52,694 bases of DNA. It comes from Enterococcus aquimarinus (GTDB taxonomy: Bacteria; Bacillota; Bacilli; Lactobacillales; Enterococcaceae). The stretch is from the NCBI RefSeq assembly GCF_001885765.1, contig NZ_JXKD01000017.1:1-52694 (forward strand), given 5' to 3'. The notes under the pieces were generated by a model. The model did no database searches. It saw only the letters and a program-made list of their open reading frames with translations, and was not told the DNA's origin. The first letter of the stretch is position 1; each line of letters begins with the position of its first letter. A program made the translations under genes and the position numbers. Positions 45,092 to 52,694 of this stretch are shown here, in pieces.

Positions 45092-46339
45092 TTGAGGTTA
45101 TTATTGAAAAATGTACGGTTAGAAACAGGTTATGTCTATGATGAAGCGTTCGTTACGGCAACCCAAACGGGTATTTTTGATGTCTTGATGGAAGCGGGGG
45201 AATTTGTTGGAATTGCCGAATCAATCGAGGTGAATGATGCGGTCATCATTGATGCCAAGGAGCAACTACTTTTTCCATCGTTTAAAGAAATGCATACGCA
45301 TCTTGATAAAACGTATTTTGGTGGTCCGTGGAAAGCACCGGTTCCCGCAACGGATGGGATTTTTACCCGTTTTAAAGAAGAAGCGACCTTGCTGCCTCAG
45401 CAACTGAGCGTGGCAGAAGAACGTGCACATCACATGGTGCAACATTATCTAAAAAATGGCCACACCTTTATTCGGACCCATGTGAATGTCGATCCGCATA
45501 TTGGTTCACAACATGTCGCCATTGCCAAACGAGTATTAGCGCATTACGACGATCAGTTAGACTATGAAATTGTTGCTTTCCCGCAACATGGCTTACTGCG
45601 CAATGGACCTGAATTTCTTGCGGTACTAGAAGAGGCATTGCAAATGGGTGTCACCCATATTGGGGGTGTCGATCCGGCAGTGATTGATCGTCAAAGTCAA
45701 GCGGTCATTCAATTGACGTTTGATTTGGCACGTAAGTATAACATTGGGGTGGATATGCACTTACATGAGCGCAATACGTTAGGTGCTTTTGAGATTCATC
45801 GCTTATTAGATGAGATGGAACGTCAGCCTTTTGAGCAGAATGTGACCGTGAGTCATGCGTTTGCTTTGGCAGACTTACCACCTGCCGAACTCGAGTCTTT
45901 AGTGAAACGAATGGCCAAATTAAAAGTCGGTGTTACCACAACGGTTGCGATGGGTGCTGGACCAATCACGCTGCCAGTCAAGTATTTATTTGACAACGGG
46001 GTGGACGTGGCTTTTGGGCATGACAGTTTGATTGACCATTGGTCTCCTTTTGGGAGTGGGGATACCATTCAAAAACTGAATCACTTTGTCCAACGTTTTG
46101 GCTATATTGATGAATGGCATCTTGGTCAATCGTTGAAATACGCGACAGGTGGTCTGACTCCGTTAACGGAAGAAGGCTGCATGCAGTGGCCGAAAGTTGG
46201 CGATCGTGCGAATGCGATTCTTGTCGATGCGGTGAGTTCGGCGCATTTCATTGCGAGAAAATGTCCGATTTCGACCGTGATTTCCAAAGGAGCCATCGTT
46301 CATCAAGTTGAAATGGTACAAAAGGGGGCATTGCGATGA
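45092..46339 (+). CDS. Amidohydrolase (cytosine-deaminase-like), paralogue 1
   Basis: 415 residues. Metal-dependent amidohydrolase fold: HTHLDKTY with His68-x-His70, RTHVNVDP, YEIVAFPQHG, VDMHLHERN and AFGHDSLIDHWSPFGSGD with the late Asp, the order found in cytosine deaminases and related enzymes. AAAGGAG at 45075-45081 favours TTG 45092 over GTG 45083. Its end overlaps the next gene by 4 bases (ATGA). The substrate is unknown; a cyclic amide, pyrimidine or pterin-type compound would fit the family. Confidence 0.85.
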   Translation: MRLLLKNVRLETGYVYDEAFVTATQTGIFDVLMEAGEFVGIAESIEVNDAVIIDAKEQLLFPSFKEMHTHLDKTYFGGPWKAPVPATDGIFTRFKEEATLLPQQLSVAEERAHHMVQHYLKNGHTFIRTHVNVDPHIGSQHVAIAKRVLAHYDDQLDYEIVAFPQHGLLRNGPEFLAVLEEALQMGVTHIGGVDPAVIDRQSQAVIQLTFDLARKYNIGVDMHLHERNTLGAFEIHRLLDEMERQPFEQNVTVSHAFALADLPPAELESLVKRMAKLKVGVTTTVAMGAGPITLPVKYLFDNGVDVAFGHDSLIDHWSPFGSGDTIQKLNHFVQRFGYIDEWHLGQSLKYATGGLTPLTEEGCMQWPKVGDRANAILVDAVSSAHFIARKCPISTVISKGAIVHQVEMVQKGALR

Positions 46340-47577
46340 GTACATGGTTAACAAATGTCCGATTAGAAGTCGGCGAGCAAGTATCTGAGGACGGGCACGT
46401 TCAAACACTAACGGCATTATTTCATTTAGAAGTTAGTGAAGAGGGGATTGTCCAAATCCTTCCGGTAAGTGAGGTGCTGCCAGAAGTTTCCGCTATTGAT
46501 ATGGCAGGCAAACTGGCTTTACCGGCTTTTAAAGAGCGTCACAATCATTTGGATAAAACGTATTTGTCTTTAGGATGGAAAGCATGTCGCCCAGTGAGCA
46601 AACTTTCAGAGCGTTTGGCGTTAGAAGCAGCCGAGTTAGAAGTACTAGCAGAAAGTGTCGAACAACGAGCTTCGGCTATGATCGAACGTCACTTATCTTA
46701 TGGTGTCAATCATATTCGGACGCACGTCAATATTGATCCGTTTATTGGGTTGCGAAATTTAGAAGGCGTCAAAAAAGCACTGAAAAAATATGAACCGTAT
46801 TTAACGTATGAGATTGTCGCCTTTCCTCAACATGGTTTACTAGAACACGCGGAAGTGCCTGATTTATTACGCCAAGCGTTAGCCTCAGGTGCGACGATTT
46901 TAGGGGCGCTTGATCCTGCGGGAGTTGATCAAGCGGTGGAAGAATCCTTGGCCTTGACCATGGCGCTTGCTCAGGAGTTTGATGTCGATGTCGATATGCA
47001 TCTCCATGATCGTGGCGAAGTTGGGTTTTACACGATGGATCGCTGGTTAGAGATGGTTGAAGCTTGTGGGTATACCGGACGAACAGCTTTTAGTCATGCA
47101 TTTGGTTTAGCACATTTAAGTCCAGCGATGCAAACGAACTTTGCTCAAAAATTGCGCGCGCAGCAAGTTGAAATCATGACGACCATTCCGATATCCATTC
47201 ATAACCAGTTGATTCCAATTGATACGTTACGGCAACAAGGGGTGCGCGTATCGGTCGGATGTGATGGCTTTTATGACTCATGGAATCCCAATTTTTCTGG
47301 TGATATTTTAGAAAAAGTTCAACAGTTTTGTGAATATACTGGAAAATCAAGCGAACGGGCGTTACGAGAAAGTTTAGGACTGATCACTCAAGGAATCACG
47401 CCACTCGATGCAAACGGCCAACAAGTTTGGCCAGTAGTTGGCGATGAAGCGAGCTTTGTCTTTGTGGAGGCTAGTTGTAGTGCCGAAGTAGTGGCTCGTG
47501 TCCCACAAAATCGTCAGTTGATGCATCAAGGGAAATTGTACCAAGCCTCATCAAATCTTCACGTCCCTTCAAAATAA
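46336..47577 (+). CDS. Amidohydrolase (cytosine-deaminase-like), paralogue 2
   Basis: 413 residues, clearly homologous throughout to the preceding gene (FKERHNHLDKTYL, HIRTHVNIDPFIG, YEIVAFPQHGLL, VDMHLHDRG, VGCDGFYDSWNP). The HxH ligands are kept as His69-Asn-His71, but the GHD of paralogue 1 is GCD here, which may change activity or substrate. ATG 46336 overlaps the preceding stop. Tandem, coupled paralogues suggest sequential steps or a heteromer. Confidence 0.85.
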   Translation: MSTWLTNVRLEVGEQVSEDGHVQTLTALFHLEVSEEGIVQILPVSEVLPEVSAIDMAGKLALPAFKERHNHLDKTYLSLGWKACRPVSKLSERLALEAAELEVLAESVEQRASAMIERHLSYGVNHIRTHVNIDPFIGLRNLEGVKKALKKYEPYLTYEIVAFPQHGLLEHAEVPDLLRQALASGATILGALDPAGVDQAVEESLALTMALAQEFDVDVDMHLHDRGEVGFYTMDRWLEMVEACGYTGRTAFSHAFGLAHLSPAMQTNFAQKLRAQQVEIMTTIPISIHNQLIPIDTLRQQGVRVSVGCDGFYDSWNPNFSGDILEKVQQFCEYTGKSSERALRESLGLITQGITPLDANGQQVWPVVGDEASFVFVEASCSAEVVARVPQNRQLMHQGKLYQASSNLHVPSK

Positions 47578-47607
47578 AATCGGCGGAGAATCGATTATGC
47601 GTTAACA

Positions 47608-47659
47608 GGAAAACTTCAGGAGTGTGTTGACTTCTGAAGCTTTCCTTTTTTTTTTTTTT
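47608..47659 (+). terminator. Terminator after the amidohydrolase operon
   Basis: GGAAAACTTCAG at 47608-47619 pairs with CTGAAG-C-TTTCC at 47634-47645, followed by fourteen T residues at 47646-47659. Confidence 0.9.
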
Positions 47660-47806
47660 GCGAAATAAGGATGACAAGGGCTTGTCAAAAGCTTAAGACT
47701 TTCTCAAAGTGCCAGGACAAAAAAAGGTGATTTTCTCTAAGATTGTGGTCAGGCTGTAGGAAAAATGCTAGAATGATAGAGATGAAAAAAAGGGAGTAGA
47801 AAAATC

Positions 47807-48715
47807 GTGAATGTTAATTTTAAAGAAGCCTTAATCCATGCCTTTCCTGAAATGATTTTATATAAAGATGAACCATTAAAAAAATATACTTACACTGAAA
47901 CAGGGGGCCCAGCGGATATTCTAGCCTTTCCGAACACGAGCGCCCAAGTAAAAGCGTTAGTCGATTATTGTCGAAATGAAGATATTCCTTGGATTGTGTT
48001 AGGCAATGCGAGTAACCTCATTGTTCGTGATCGTGGCATCCGTGGTGTGGTCATCATGTTGCTGGAAATGAAACAAATTAAGCTTGAAGGTGAGACGATA
48101 ATTGTTGAATCGGGCGCCCGTCTGATTGAAGTCAGTCAAGTCGCACGTGACGCGTCCTTAACAGGCTTCGAGTTTGCTTGTGGCATTCCCGGTAGTGTCG
48201 GCGGTGCTGTCTTTATGAATGCAGGAGCCTATGGTGGCGAGATCAAAGATATTTTTGTCTCAGCAGAAGTCTTATTGCCAAGTGGTGAAATCATTACAAT
48301 GGACCAAGATTCGATGGCGTTTCGTTATCGACATAGTCAGATTCAAGAACTTGGTGGCATTGTGTTGAGTAGCCGTTTTGCTTTGAAAAAAGGCAATCCA
48401 CTTGAAATCAAAGCGAAAATGCGCGAATTGACCGAGTTACGTGAAGCGAAACAACCGTTAGAATACCCGTCATGTGGTAGCGTCTTTAAACGTCCGGAAG
48501 GTCACTTTACGGGCAAACTCGTCCAAGATGCCGGTTTACAAGGCTATACACTCGGTGGCGCGCAAATTTCGATGAAACATGCTGGCTTTATTGTCAACAT
48601 CAATCAAGCAACGGCCACTGACTACATTCAATTAATCGCGCATATTCAAGCCGTTATCAAAGAAAAATTCGCCGTCACGTTAGAACCAGAAGTACGCATT
48701 ATCGGCGAAGAATAA
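47807..48715 (+). CDS. murB: UDP-N-acetylenolpyruvoylglucosamine reductase
   Basis: 302 residues. FAD enzyme that reduces UDP-GlcNAc-enolpyruvate to UDP-MurNAc in peptidoglycan precursor synthesis. It contains GGPADILAFP, VLGNASNLIVRDRGIRG, FACGIPGSVGGAVFMNAGAYGGEI, PSCGSVFKRPEGHFTGKLVQDAGL and LEPEVRIIG, with the serine proton donor in SCGSVF. The start is GTG 47807 behind GGGAG. Monocistronic. Confidence 0.97.
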   Translation: MNVNFKEALIHAFPEMILYKDEPLKKYTYTETGGPADILAFPNTSAQVKALVDYCRNEDIPWIVLGNASNLIVRDRGIRGVVIMLLEMKQIKLEGETIIVESGARLIEVSQVARDASLTGFEFACGIPGSVGGAVFMNAGAYGGEIKDIFVSAEVLLPSGEIITMDQDSMAFRYRHSQIQELGGIVLSSRFALKKGNPLEIKAKMRELTELREAKQPLEYPSCGSVFKRPEGHFTGKLVQDAGLQGYTLGGAQISMKHAGFIVNINQATATDYIQLIAHIQAVIKEKFAVTLEPEVRIIGEE

Positions 48716-48723
48716 AGCAAAAC

Positions 48724-48773
48724 AAAAAGCGTTGCGACAGTCTGAGTTTCATCAGAGTGTCGCAACGCTTTTT
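48724..48773. terminator. Bidirectional terminator between murB and the GntR gene
   Basis: A perfect 16-bp stem, AAAAAGCGTTGCGACA and its complement, extended by TCTGA/TCAGA, serves both convergent genes. Confidence 0.92.
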
Positions 48774-48775
48774 GG

Positions 48776-48818
48776 CTGTATAACTTTTAGTGTTGATGAC
48801 TAAAATTCGTATTATTCC
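48776..48818 (-). repeat. 43-bp dispersed repeat, copy B
   Basis: Inverted copy of 30457-30499 with one mismatch. It covers the last codons of the GntR gene and its 3' flank next to the terminator. Confidence 0.8.
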
Positions 48819-49528
48819 ATCACATCTAAGATTGAATAGCTCCGTTGATCGAAACGATTGCGACTGCGAGAGTATTCGATGGGTTGCCCATTTTTTAGAT
48901 AAATCACTTGTTCCACTTCTAAAATCGGATCGGTGACTTGGCAATTGAGATAATCCGTGTCATAGTGATCGGCTTTATCAGCTTTCAAATTACGATAGGC
49001 ACCCGCAAAATAAATGCCTAATTCTCGATGGATGTAGTCGTAAATCGACTGTTCCAAGATAGTGGGAGTCAAATTGGGAACGAGTTCCGTCGGCATGTAA
49101 GTATGTTCTAAGACATAGGGATTGCCATCTAACAGTCGCAGACGAATAATTTTGTACACAGGTTGATGACTTTCTAAAAGTAATTTTTTCTTAATCGTTT
49201 CATCTGGAAATTCCACTTCAAAGACAATCACTTGACTCGTGAGATTCCGATTTTTCATTTGTTTACTTAGACCGTCATATTCAGTCGCCGAATAGTTTTC
49301 AGCTCCCCAAATACTGCTTTTCAGTACCCGCGTTCCAGAACCGCGCTGACTATAGATCAGCCCTTCCATTGCTAAAATGTTAATGGCTTTTTTGATCGTC
49401 GCTCGACTGACATTAAATTCATCTACCAGCTCTAGTTGGTTTGGTAACAGTGAGTCTGTCGGATAAATCCCATTTTGAATTCTTTCGCGCAATACATTGG
49501 CGATTGTCTCGTACTTTGTCACTTCCAT
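48812..49528 (-). CDS. GntR-family regulator with UTRA domain (HutC subfamily)
   Basis: 238 residues. An N-terminal winged helix (YETIANVLRERIQNGIYPTDSLLPNQLELVDEFNVSRATIKKAINILAMEGLIYSQRGSGTRV) precedes a UTRA effector domain (YKIIRLRLLDGNPYVLEHTYMP, LEVEQVIYLKNGQPIEYSRSRNRFD). The HutC/TreR branch binds phosphorylated sugars. It lies beside an EIIC gene and a divergent GH1 gene, and likely acts at the palindrome 51013-51028. Confidence 0.92.
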   Translation of the reverse strand: MEVTKYETIANVLRERIQNGIYPTDSLLPNQLELVDEFNVSRATIKKAINILAMEGLIYSQRGSGTRVLKSSIWGAENYSATEYDGLSKQMKNRNLTSQVIVFEVEFPDETIKKKLLLESHQPVYKIIRLRLLDGNPYVLEHTYMPTELVPNLTPTILEQSIYDYIHRELGIYFAGAYRNLKADKADHYDTDYLNCQVTDPILEVEQVIYLKNGQPIEYSRSRNRFDQRSYSILDVME

Positions 49529-49572
49529 TGGCCACCTTTCATCATGACCTTATTATATAGAAAGTCCGATAC

Positions 49573-50844
49573 TTAAACAATCGGTGTTTGTTGTTGTTTG
49601 TCTAACATTTTTAAGAATGGATACCAAATGATACCGACAATGAAGAAATCCACGATTTGTAACAAGCCGCCAAGCAGTGAGTTCGTAGCTAAAATTCCAT
49701 TTAACACAATTGGTACGGTCCATGGTACCGCAACCCCTGTTGGAGCAGGGACGAGGCCAATCGCCATCACAAAATAGTTGAAAGTTGTCACGACAAGGGG
49801 TGCGATGATCCACGGGATGAAAATTGTCGGATTCATGACGATAGGTAAACCGAAAATAGCAGGTTCATTCACGTTAAAGATTCCTGGTGCTAACGCTAAA
49901 CGACCAACTTCTTTTGATTGTTGGCTATTCACGAAGAAAGCCATTAAGATGACAACGGCTAATGTCATACCGGAACCACCTAGCCCAACGGTAAACACTT
50001 CCATAAATGGTTTCGTGACGATATGGGGTAAAGCTTCACCCGCTTTGTAGGCTTCTAAATTTTCTAGCATTAACGTATTCCAAATCGGATCCATGACCGA
50101 ATTGATAATAATTTGACCATGCAAGCCAAAGAACCATAAGAATTGTACGAGGAATAAGGCAATCAGCGTTGCGGGTAAGCCACTACCAAGACCGACTAAT
50201 GGTTTTTGAATCACTTCATACACTAAATCGTGTAAGTTCGCTTCGAAAACACCTGTCATCATCGCATTGGCTGCTAAAAAGATGGATAACGTAATAATAG
50301 CTGGAATTAAGGCAGCGAAAGATTTTGCCACAGCAGGCGGAACCCCAATCGGCATTTTAATTTGCCACCCTTTTTTTGTCACACGAACGAATATTTCGGT
50401 AGCTAAAAAGGCGGAAATCATCCCGATAAACATCCCTTTTGCGCCTAAACGGTCGAGCGATAAGACACCTTGAATCACTTCGCCACCCTCAATCGTCATG
50501 AAAAAAGGCGTAATCATTAAGAAAGAAGCAAACGCCACGGCGCCACCAAAAATACCTTCTTCATCATACGATTTACTTAAATAATACCCAATCCCGAAAG
50601 TGACAAAAATCGTCATAATACTCATTGTCGCATTTTGTCCATTTCCAAACAGATTGTTCAAGGTTGATTTCGTTTGATCATTAAAAAATGGTAGGTTATT
50701 TACTACAACAATAATTGAGCCAAACATTGTTAAAGGAAACGACAACATAAAGGCGTCACGTAAAACGGTTAAATAACGATTACTTCCTAATTTGTTCGCA
50801 AACGGTAAAATCTTTTCTGCTAACTTATCCATAAAAGAATTCAT
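49573..50844 (-). CDS. PTS EIIC, lactose/cellobiose family
   Basis: 423 residues with about ten helices; the segments MDKLAEKILPFANKLGSNRYLTVLRDAFMLSFPLTMFGSI and GEALPHIVTKPFMEVFTVGLGGSGMTLAV are family-typical. No EIIA or EIIB is adjacent. I start at ATG 50844; AAAGGAGA lies about 13 bases upstream, a rather long spacing. The reading frame is open further upstream to 50961 but lacks a better start. With the GH1 enzyme it forms a beta-glucoside uptake and cleavage module. It precedes the GntR gene on the same strand. Confidence 0.9.
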   Translation of the reverse strand: MNSFMDKLAEKILPFANKLGSNRYLTVLRDAFMLSFPLTMFGSIIVVVNNLPFFNDQTKSTLNNLFGNGQNATMSIMTIFVTFGIGYYLSKSYDEEGIFGGAVAFASFLMITPFFMTIEGGEVIQGVLSLDRLGAKGMFIGMISAFLATEIFVRVTKKGWQIKMPIGVPPAVAKSFAALIPAIITLSIFLAANAMMTGVFEANLHDLVYEVIQKPLVGLGSGLPATLIALFLVQFLWFFGLHGQIIINSVMDPIWNTLMLENLEAYKAGEALPHIVTKPFMEVFTVGLGGSGMTLAVVILMAFFVNSQQSKEVGRLALAPGIFNVNEPAIFGLPIVMNPTIFIPWIIAPLVVTTFNYFVMAIGLVPAPTGVAVPWTVPIVLNGILATNSLLGGLLQIVDFFIVGIIWYPFLKMLDKQQQTPIV

Positions 50845-51012
50845 AATAGCTGGTTCTCTCCTTTGATTAAAATAGTCTAAACAGTGTGAACAGCCATTTC
50901 TATTCGTAAAAAAGGCTATCCGACACGGCTTTGCAGAATGATTAATTAGTTCTTCCTGCAAAAAAAACAGTAATGAAATCGATTTCTAACAAATTGTATC
51001 ATCTTTATTTTA

Positions 51013-51069
51013 AAAAGACTAGTCTTTTATTCAAAAAAGGATTGTCATTATTTTTTATCAATGTATAAT
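51013..51069 (+). promoter_or_regulatory. GntR-type operator and promoter of the GH1 gene
   Basis: AAAAGACTAGTCTTTT at 51013-51028 is a perfect 16-bp palindrome. TTGTCA at 51042-51047 and TATAAT at 51064-51069 follow with 16-base spacing. A half-matching TAGTCTAAA at about 50873-50881 near the EIIC start could be a second site. The GntR protein encoded at 48812 is the likely ligand. Confidence 0.65.
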
Positions 51070-51118
51070 GAGACGTGTAAAGAGATAAAAAATGCTTATT
51101 CACGAAGGAGTTTAGCCA

Positions 51119-52516
51119 ATGACAACTTATACATTTCCAAAAGGATTTTGGTGGGGGTCTGCTGCAAGTGGCCCGCAAACAGAAGGCGTACTGACAAATG
51201 ACGGAAAAGGAGACAGCATCTGGGATCACTGGTATAAAGAAGCACCCGAACGATTTTTTGATCAAGTCGGACCGGAGAAAACCTCGCAATTTTTAACCAA
51301 ATACCAAGAAGATATTCAATTAATGAAACAAACAGGACACACGTCATTTCGGACAAGTATTCAGTGGAGTCGTCTAATTCCAGAAGGAACGGGGGCAGTT
51401 AATCCGGAAGCGGTCGCATTTTATAACGCGGTCATTGACGAATTAATCGCCAATGATATTGAACCGTTTATCAACTTGTTTCACTTTGATATGCCAATGG
51501 CCATGCAAGCAAAAGGTGGCTGGTTAAACCGCGAAACCGTTGAAGCGTACGTAGCGTATGCGAAAACATGTTTTGAATTATTCGGCGATCGCGTCACAAA
51601 ATGGTTTACGCATAATGAACCAATTGTGCCCGTTGAAGGTGGCTACTTATACGATTTTCATTATCCAAATCACATTAATTTAAAAGAAGCGATTCAAGTG
51701 GCGTACCACGAAAATCTAGCGAGTGCGATGGCGATTCAAGCGTATCACGCGATGGATTTAGCGGGTGAAATTGGGATTATTTTAAATTTAACCCCAAGTT
51801 ATCCTCGTGATCCTGAAAATCCAGCCGACGTCAAAGCGGCGAACATTGCGGATTTATTCTTTAATCGTTCATTCCTAGATCCAGCCATTAAAGGAGAATT
51901 TCCAGCTGAACTGATTGCCATTGTTCAAGAACTTGAGATGGTACCAGCCATTTTAGAAGGTGATTTAGCCATCATTCAAAACAATACGATTGATTTACTA
52001 GGGATTAATTACTATCAACCACGCCGCATCAAAGCCAAAGAATCCGCCGTTGATCATTCCCATGGTCCATTACCAGATGACTTTTTTGACAATTATGACA
52101 TGCCAAACCGCAAAATGAATGTTTATCGCGGATGGGAAATTTACGAAAAAGGCATCTATGACATTTTAACGAATGTCCGTGAAAATTATGGCAATCTTCC
52201 GTGCTATATTTCTGAGAACGGGATGGGTGTTGAAGGTGAAGAACGCTTTGCCGATGAAAATGGCGCAATCCAAGATGATTATCGCATTAGATTTGTGAAA
52301 GATCATTTGAAATATGTGCATCAAGCCATTCAAGAAGGTAGCAGTGTACGTGGCTATCATATGTGGACGTGTATGGATAACTGGTCATGGACCAATGCCT
52401 ATAAAAATCGTTATGGTTTCATCGCAGTCGATTTAAATCAAGACGCGAAACGTACGATTAAGAAAAGTGGACACTGGTTTAAAACCGTCTCTGACCAAAA
52501 CGGTTTTACCGATTAA
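51119..52516 (+). CDS. GH1 6-phospho-beta-glucosidase
   Basis: 465 residues. It cleaves beta-linked phospho-disaccharides such as cellobiose 6-phosphate after PTS uptake. GH1 motifs are FPKGFWWGSAASGPQTEG at the N-terminus, THNEP at 164-168 with acid/base Glu167, and YISENG with nucleophile Glu367. AAGGAG at 51105-51110 precedes ATG 51119. A neutral beta-glucosidase cannot be excluded, but the PTS neighbour favours the phospho form. Confidence 0.92.
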   Translation: MTTYTFPKGFWWGSAASGPQTEGVLTNDGKGDSIWDHWYKEAPERFFDQVGPEKTSQFLTKYQEDIQLMKQTGHTSFRTSIQWSRLIPEGTGAVNPEAVAFYNAVIDELIANDIEPFINLFHFDMPMAMQAKGGWLNRETVEAYVAYAKTCFELFGDRVTKWFTHNEPIVPVEGGYLYDFHYPNHINLKEAIQVAYHENLASAMAIQAYHAMDLAGEIGIILNLTPSYPRDPENPADVKAANIADLFFNRSFLDPAIKGEFPAELIAIVQELEMVPAILEGDLAIIQNNTIDLLGINYYQPRRIKAKESAVDHSHGPLPDDFFDNYDMPNRKMNVYRGWEIYEKGIYDILTNVRENYGNLPCYISENGMGVEGEERFADENGAIQDDYRIRFVKDHLKYVHQAIQEGSSVRGYHMWTCMDNWSWTNAYKNRYGFIAVDLNQDAKRTIKKSGHWFKTVSDQNGFTD

Positions 52517-52528
52517 CGCGAAACAGTA

Positions 52529-52583
52529 AAAAACCGGCCTCTTCCCAGCAGTGATGATTCACTGGGAAGAGGCCGGTTTTTTT
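52529..52583 (+). terminator. Terminator after the GH1 gene
   Basis: A stem of about 19 bp, AAAACCGGCCTCTTCCCAG and its complement at 52562-52580, followed by T residues. 52584-52694 holds nothing I can assign. Confidence 0.93.
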
Positions 52584-52694
52584 GGTTGAATAACTGTACA
52601 ATATCATTCATTCTTGTTCTCAATTTTTCTTTTTAGTCCTGTGATAAATAGTTTTTAATAAATTTATTTGTCAAATTAAGCGAGACAACTGCTC

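Overview
The window looks like chromosome from a low-GC Gram-positive of the Lactobacillales, most likely Enterococcaceae or a close relative. The reasons are strong AGGAGG-type ribosome binding sites with GTG and TTG starts, a CIRCE-controlled groESL operon, many PTS and ABC sugar genes, a pta-tsaE-acetyltransferase cluster, and an IS256-family transposase of a type common in enterococci. The genus is inferred from these features and was not tested by any search. I see no rRNA, tRNA or CRISPR array.

Layout. (1) 1-3270: a sucrose/fructan locus with a broken C-terminal fragment, a GH32 hydrolase behind a LacI-type operator, and a LacI-family repressor. (2) 3491-6157: an unrecognised membrane-anchored protein, a CPBP intramembrane protease and a TspO-like membrane protein. 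(3) 6266-8305: groES-groEL. (4) 8283-17806: an AT-rich island inserted exactly at the 3' end of groEL and bounded by a 22-bp direct repeat of the last groEL codons. It carries a truncated gene, an IS256-family element, an apparently intact Hachiman anti-phage system (hamA-hamB), a frameshifted DNA methyltransferase, an unrecognised gene broken by a stop codon and by an IS21-family element, and no recognisable integrase. (5) 18106-25826: a ROK repressor divergent from an operon of PTS EIIC, a DUF4838-type hydrolase, two ABC permeases and a solute-binding lipoprotein. (6) 25920-30031: a hexapeptide acyltransferase, a DUF308/HdeD membrane protein, and pncB-nadE for NAD salvage. (7) 30083-32778: a structured noncoding stretch, then an AraC regulator and a GH4 alpha-galactosidase. 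(8) 32845-36535: a small tautomerase, an IclR repressor, a YjiH-type transporter and a D-2-hydroxyacid dehydrogenase. (9) 36624-43250: LysR, NrdI, a GNAT protein, a LURP-one-like protein, a HAD phosphatase, ung, pta, tsaE and a GNAT protein. (10) 43363-47577: LysR divergent from an ankyrin-repeat lipoprotein and two tandem paralogous amidohydrolases. (11) 47807-52516: murB, then a GntR/EIIC/GH1 beta-glucoside locus.

The chromosomal part is mostly a series of small carbohydrate and organic-acid modules, each with its own regulator. In several the operator can be read directly next to the promoter. The most interesting parts are the groEL-linked defence island, the inverted repeat around the hamA promoter, the structured noncoding region before the AraC gene, and a 43-bp near-identical sequence shared by two distant intergenic regions.
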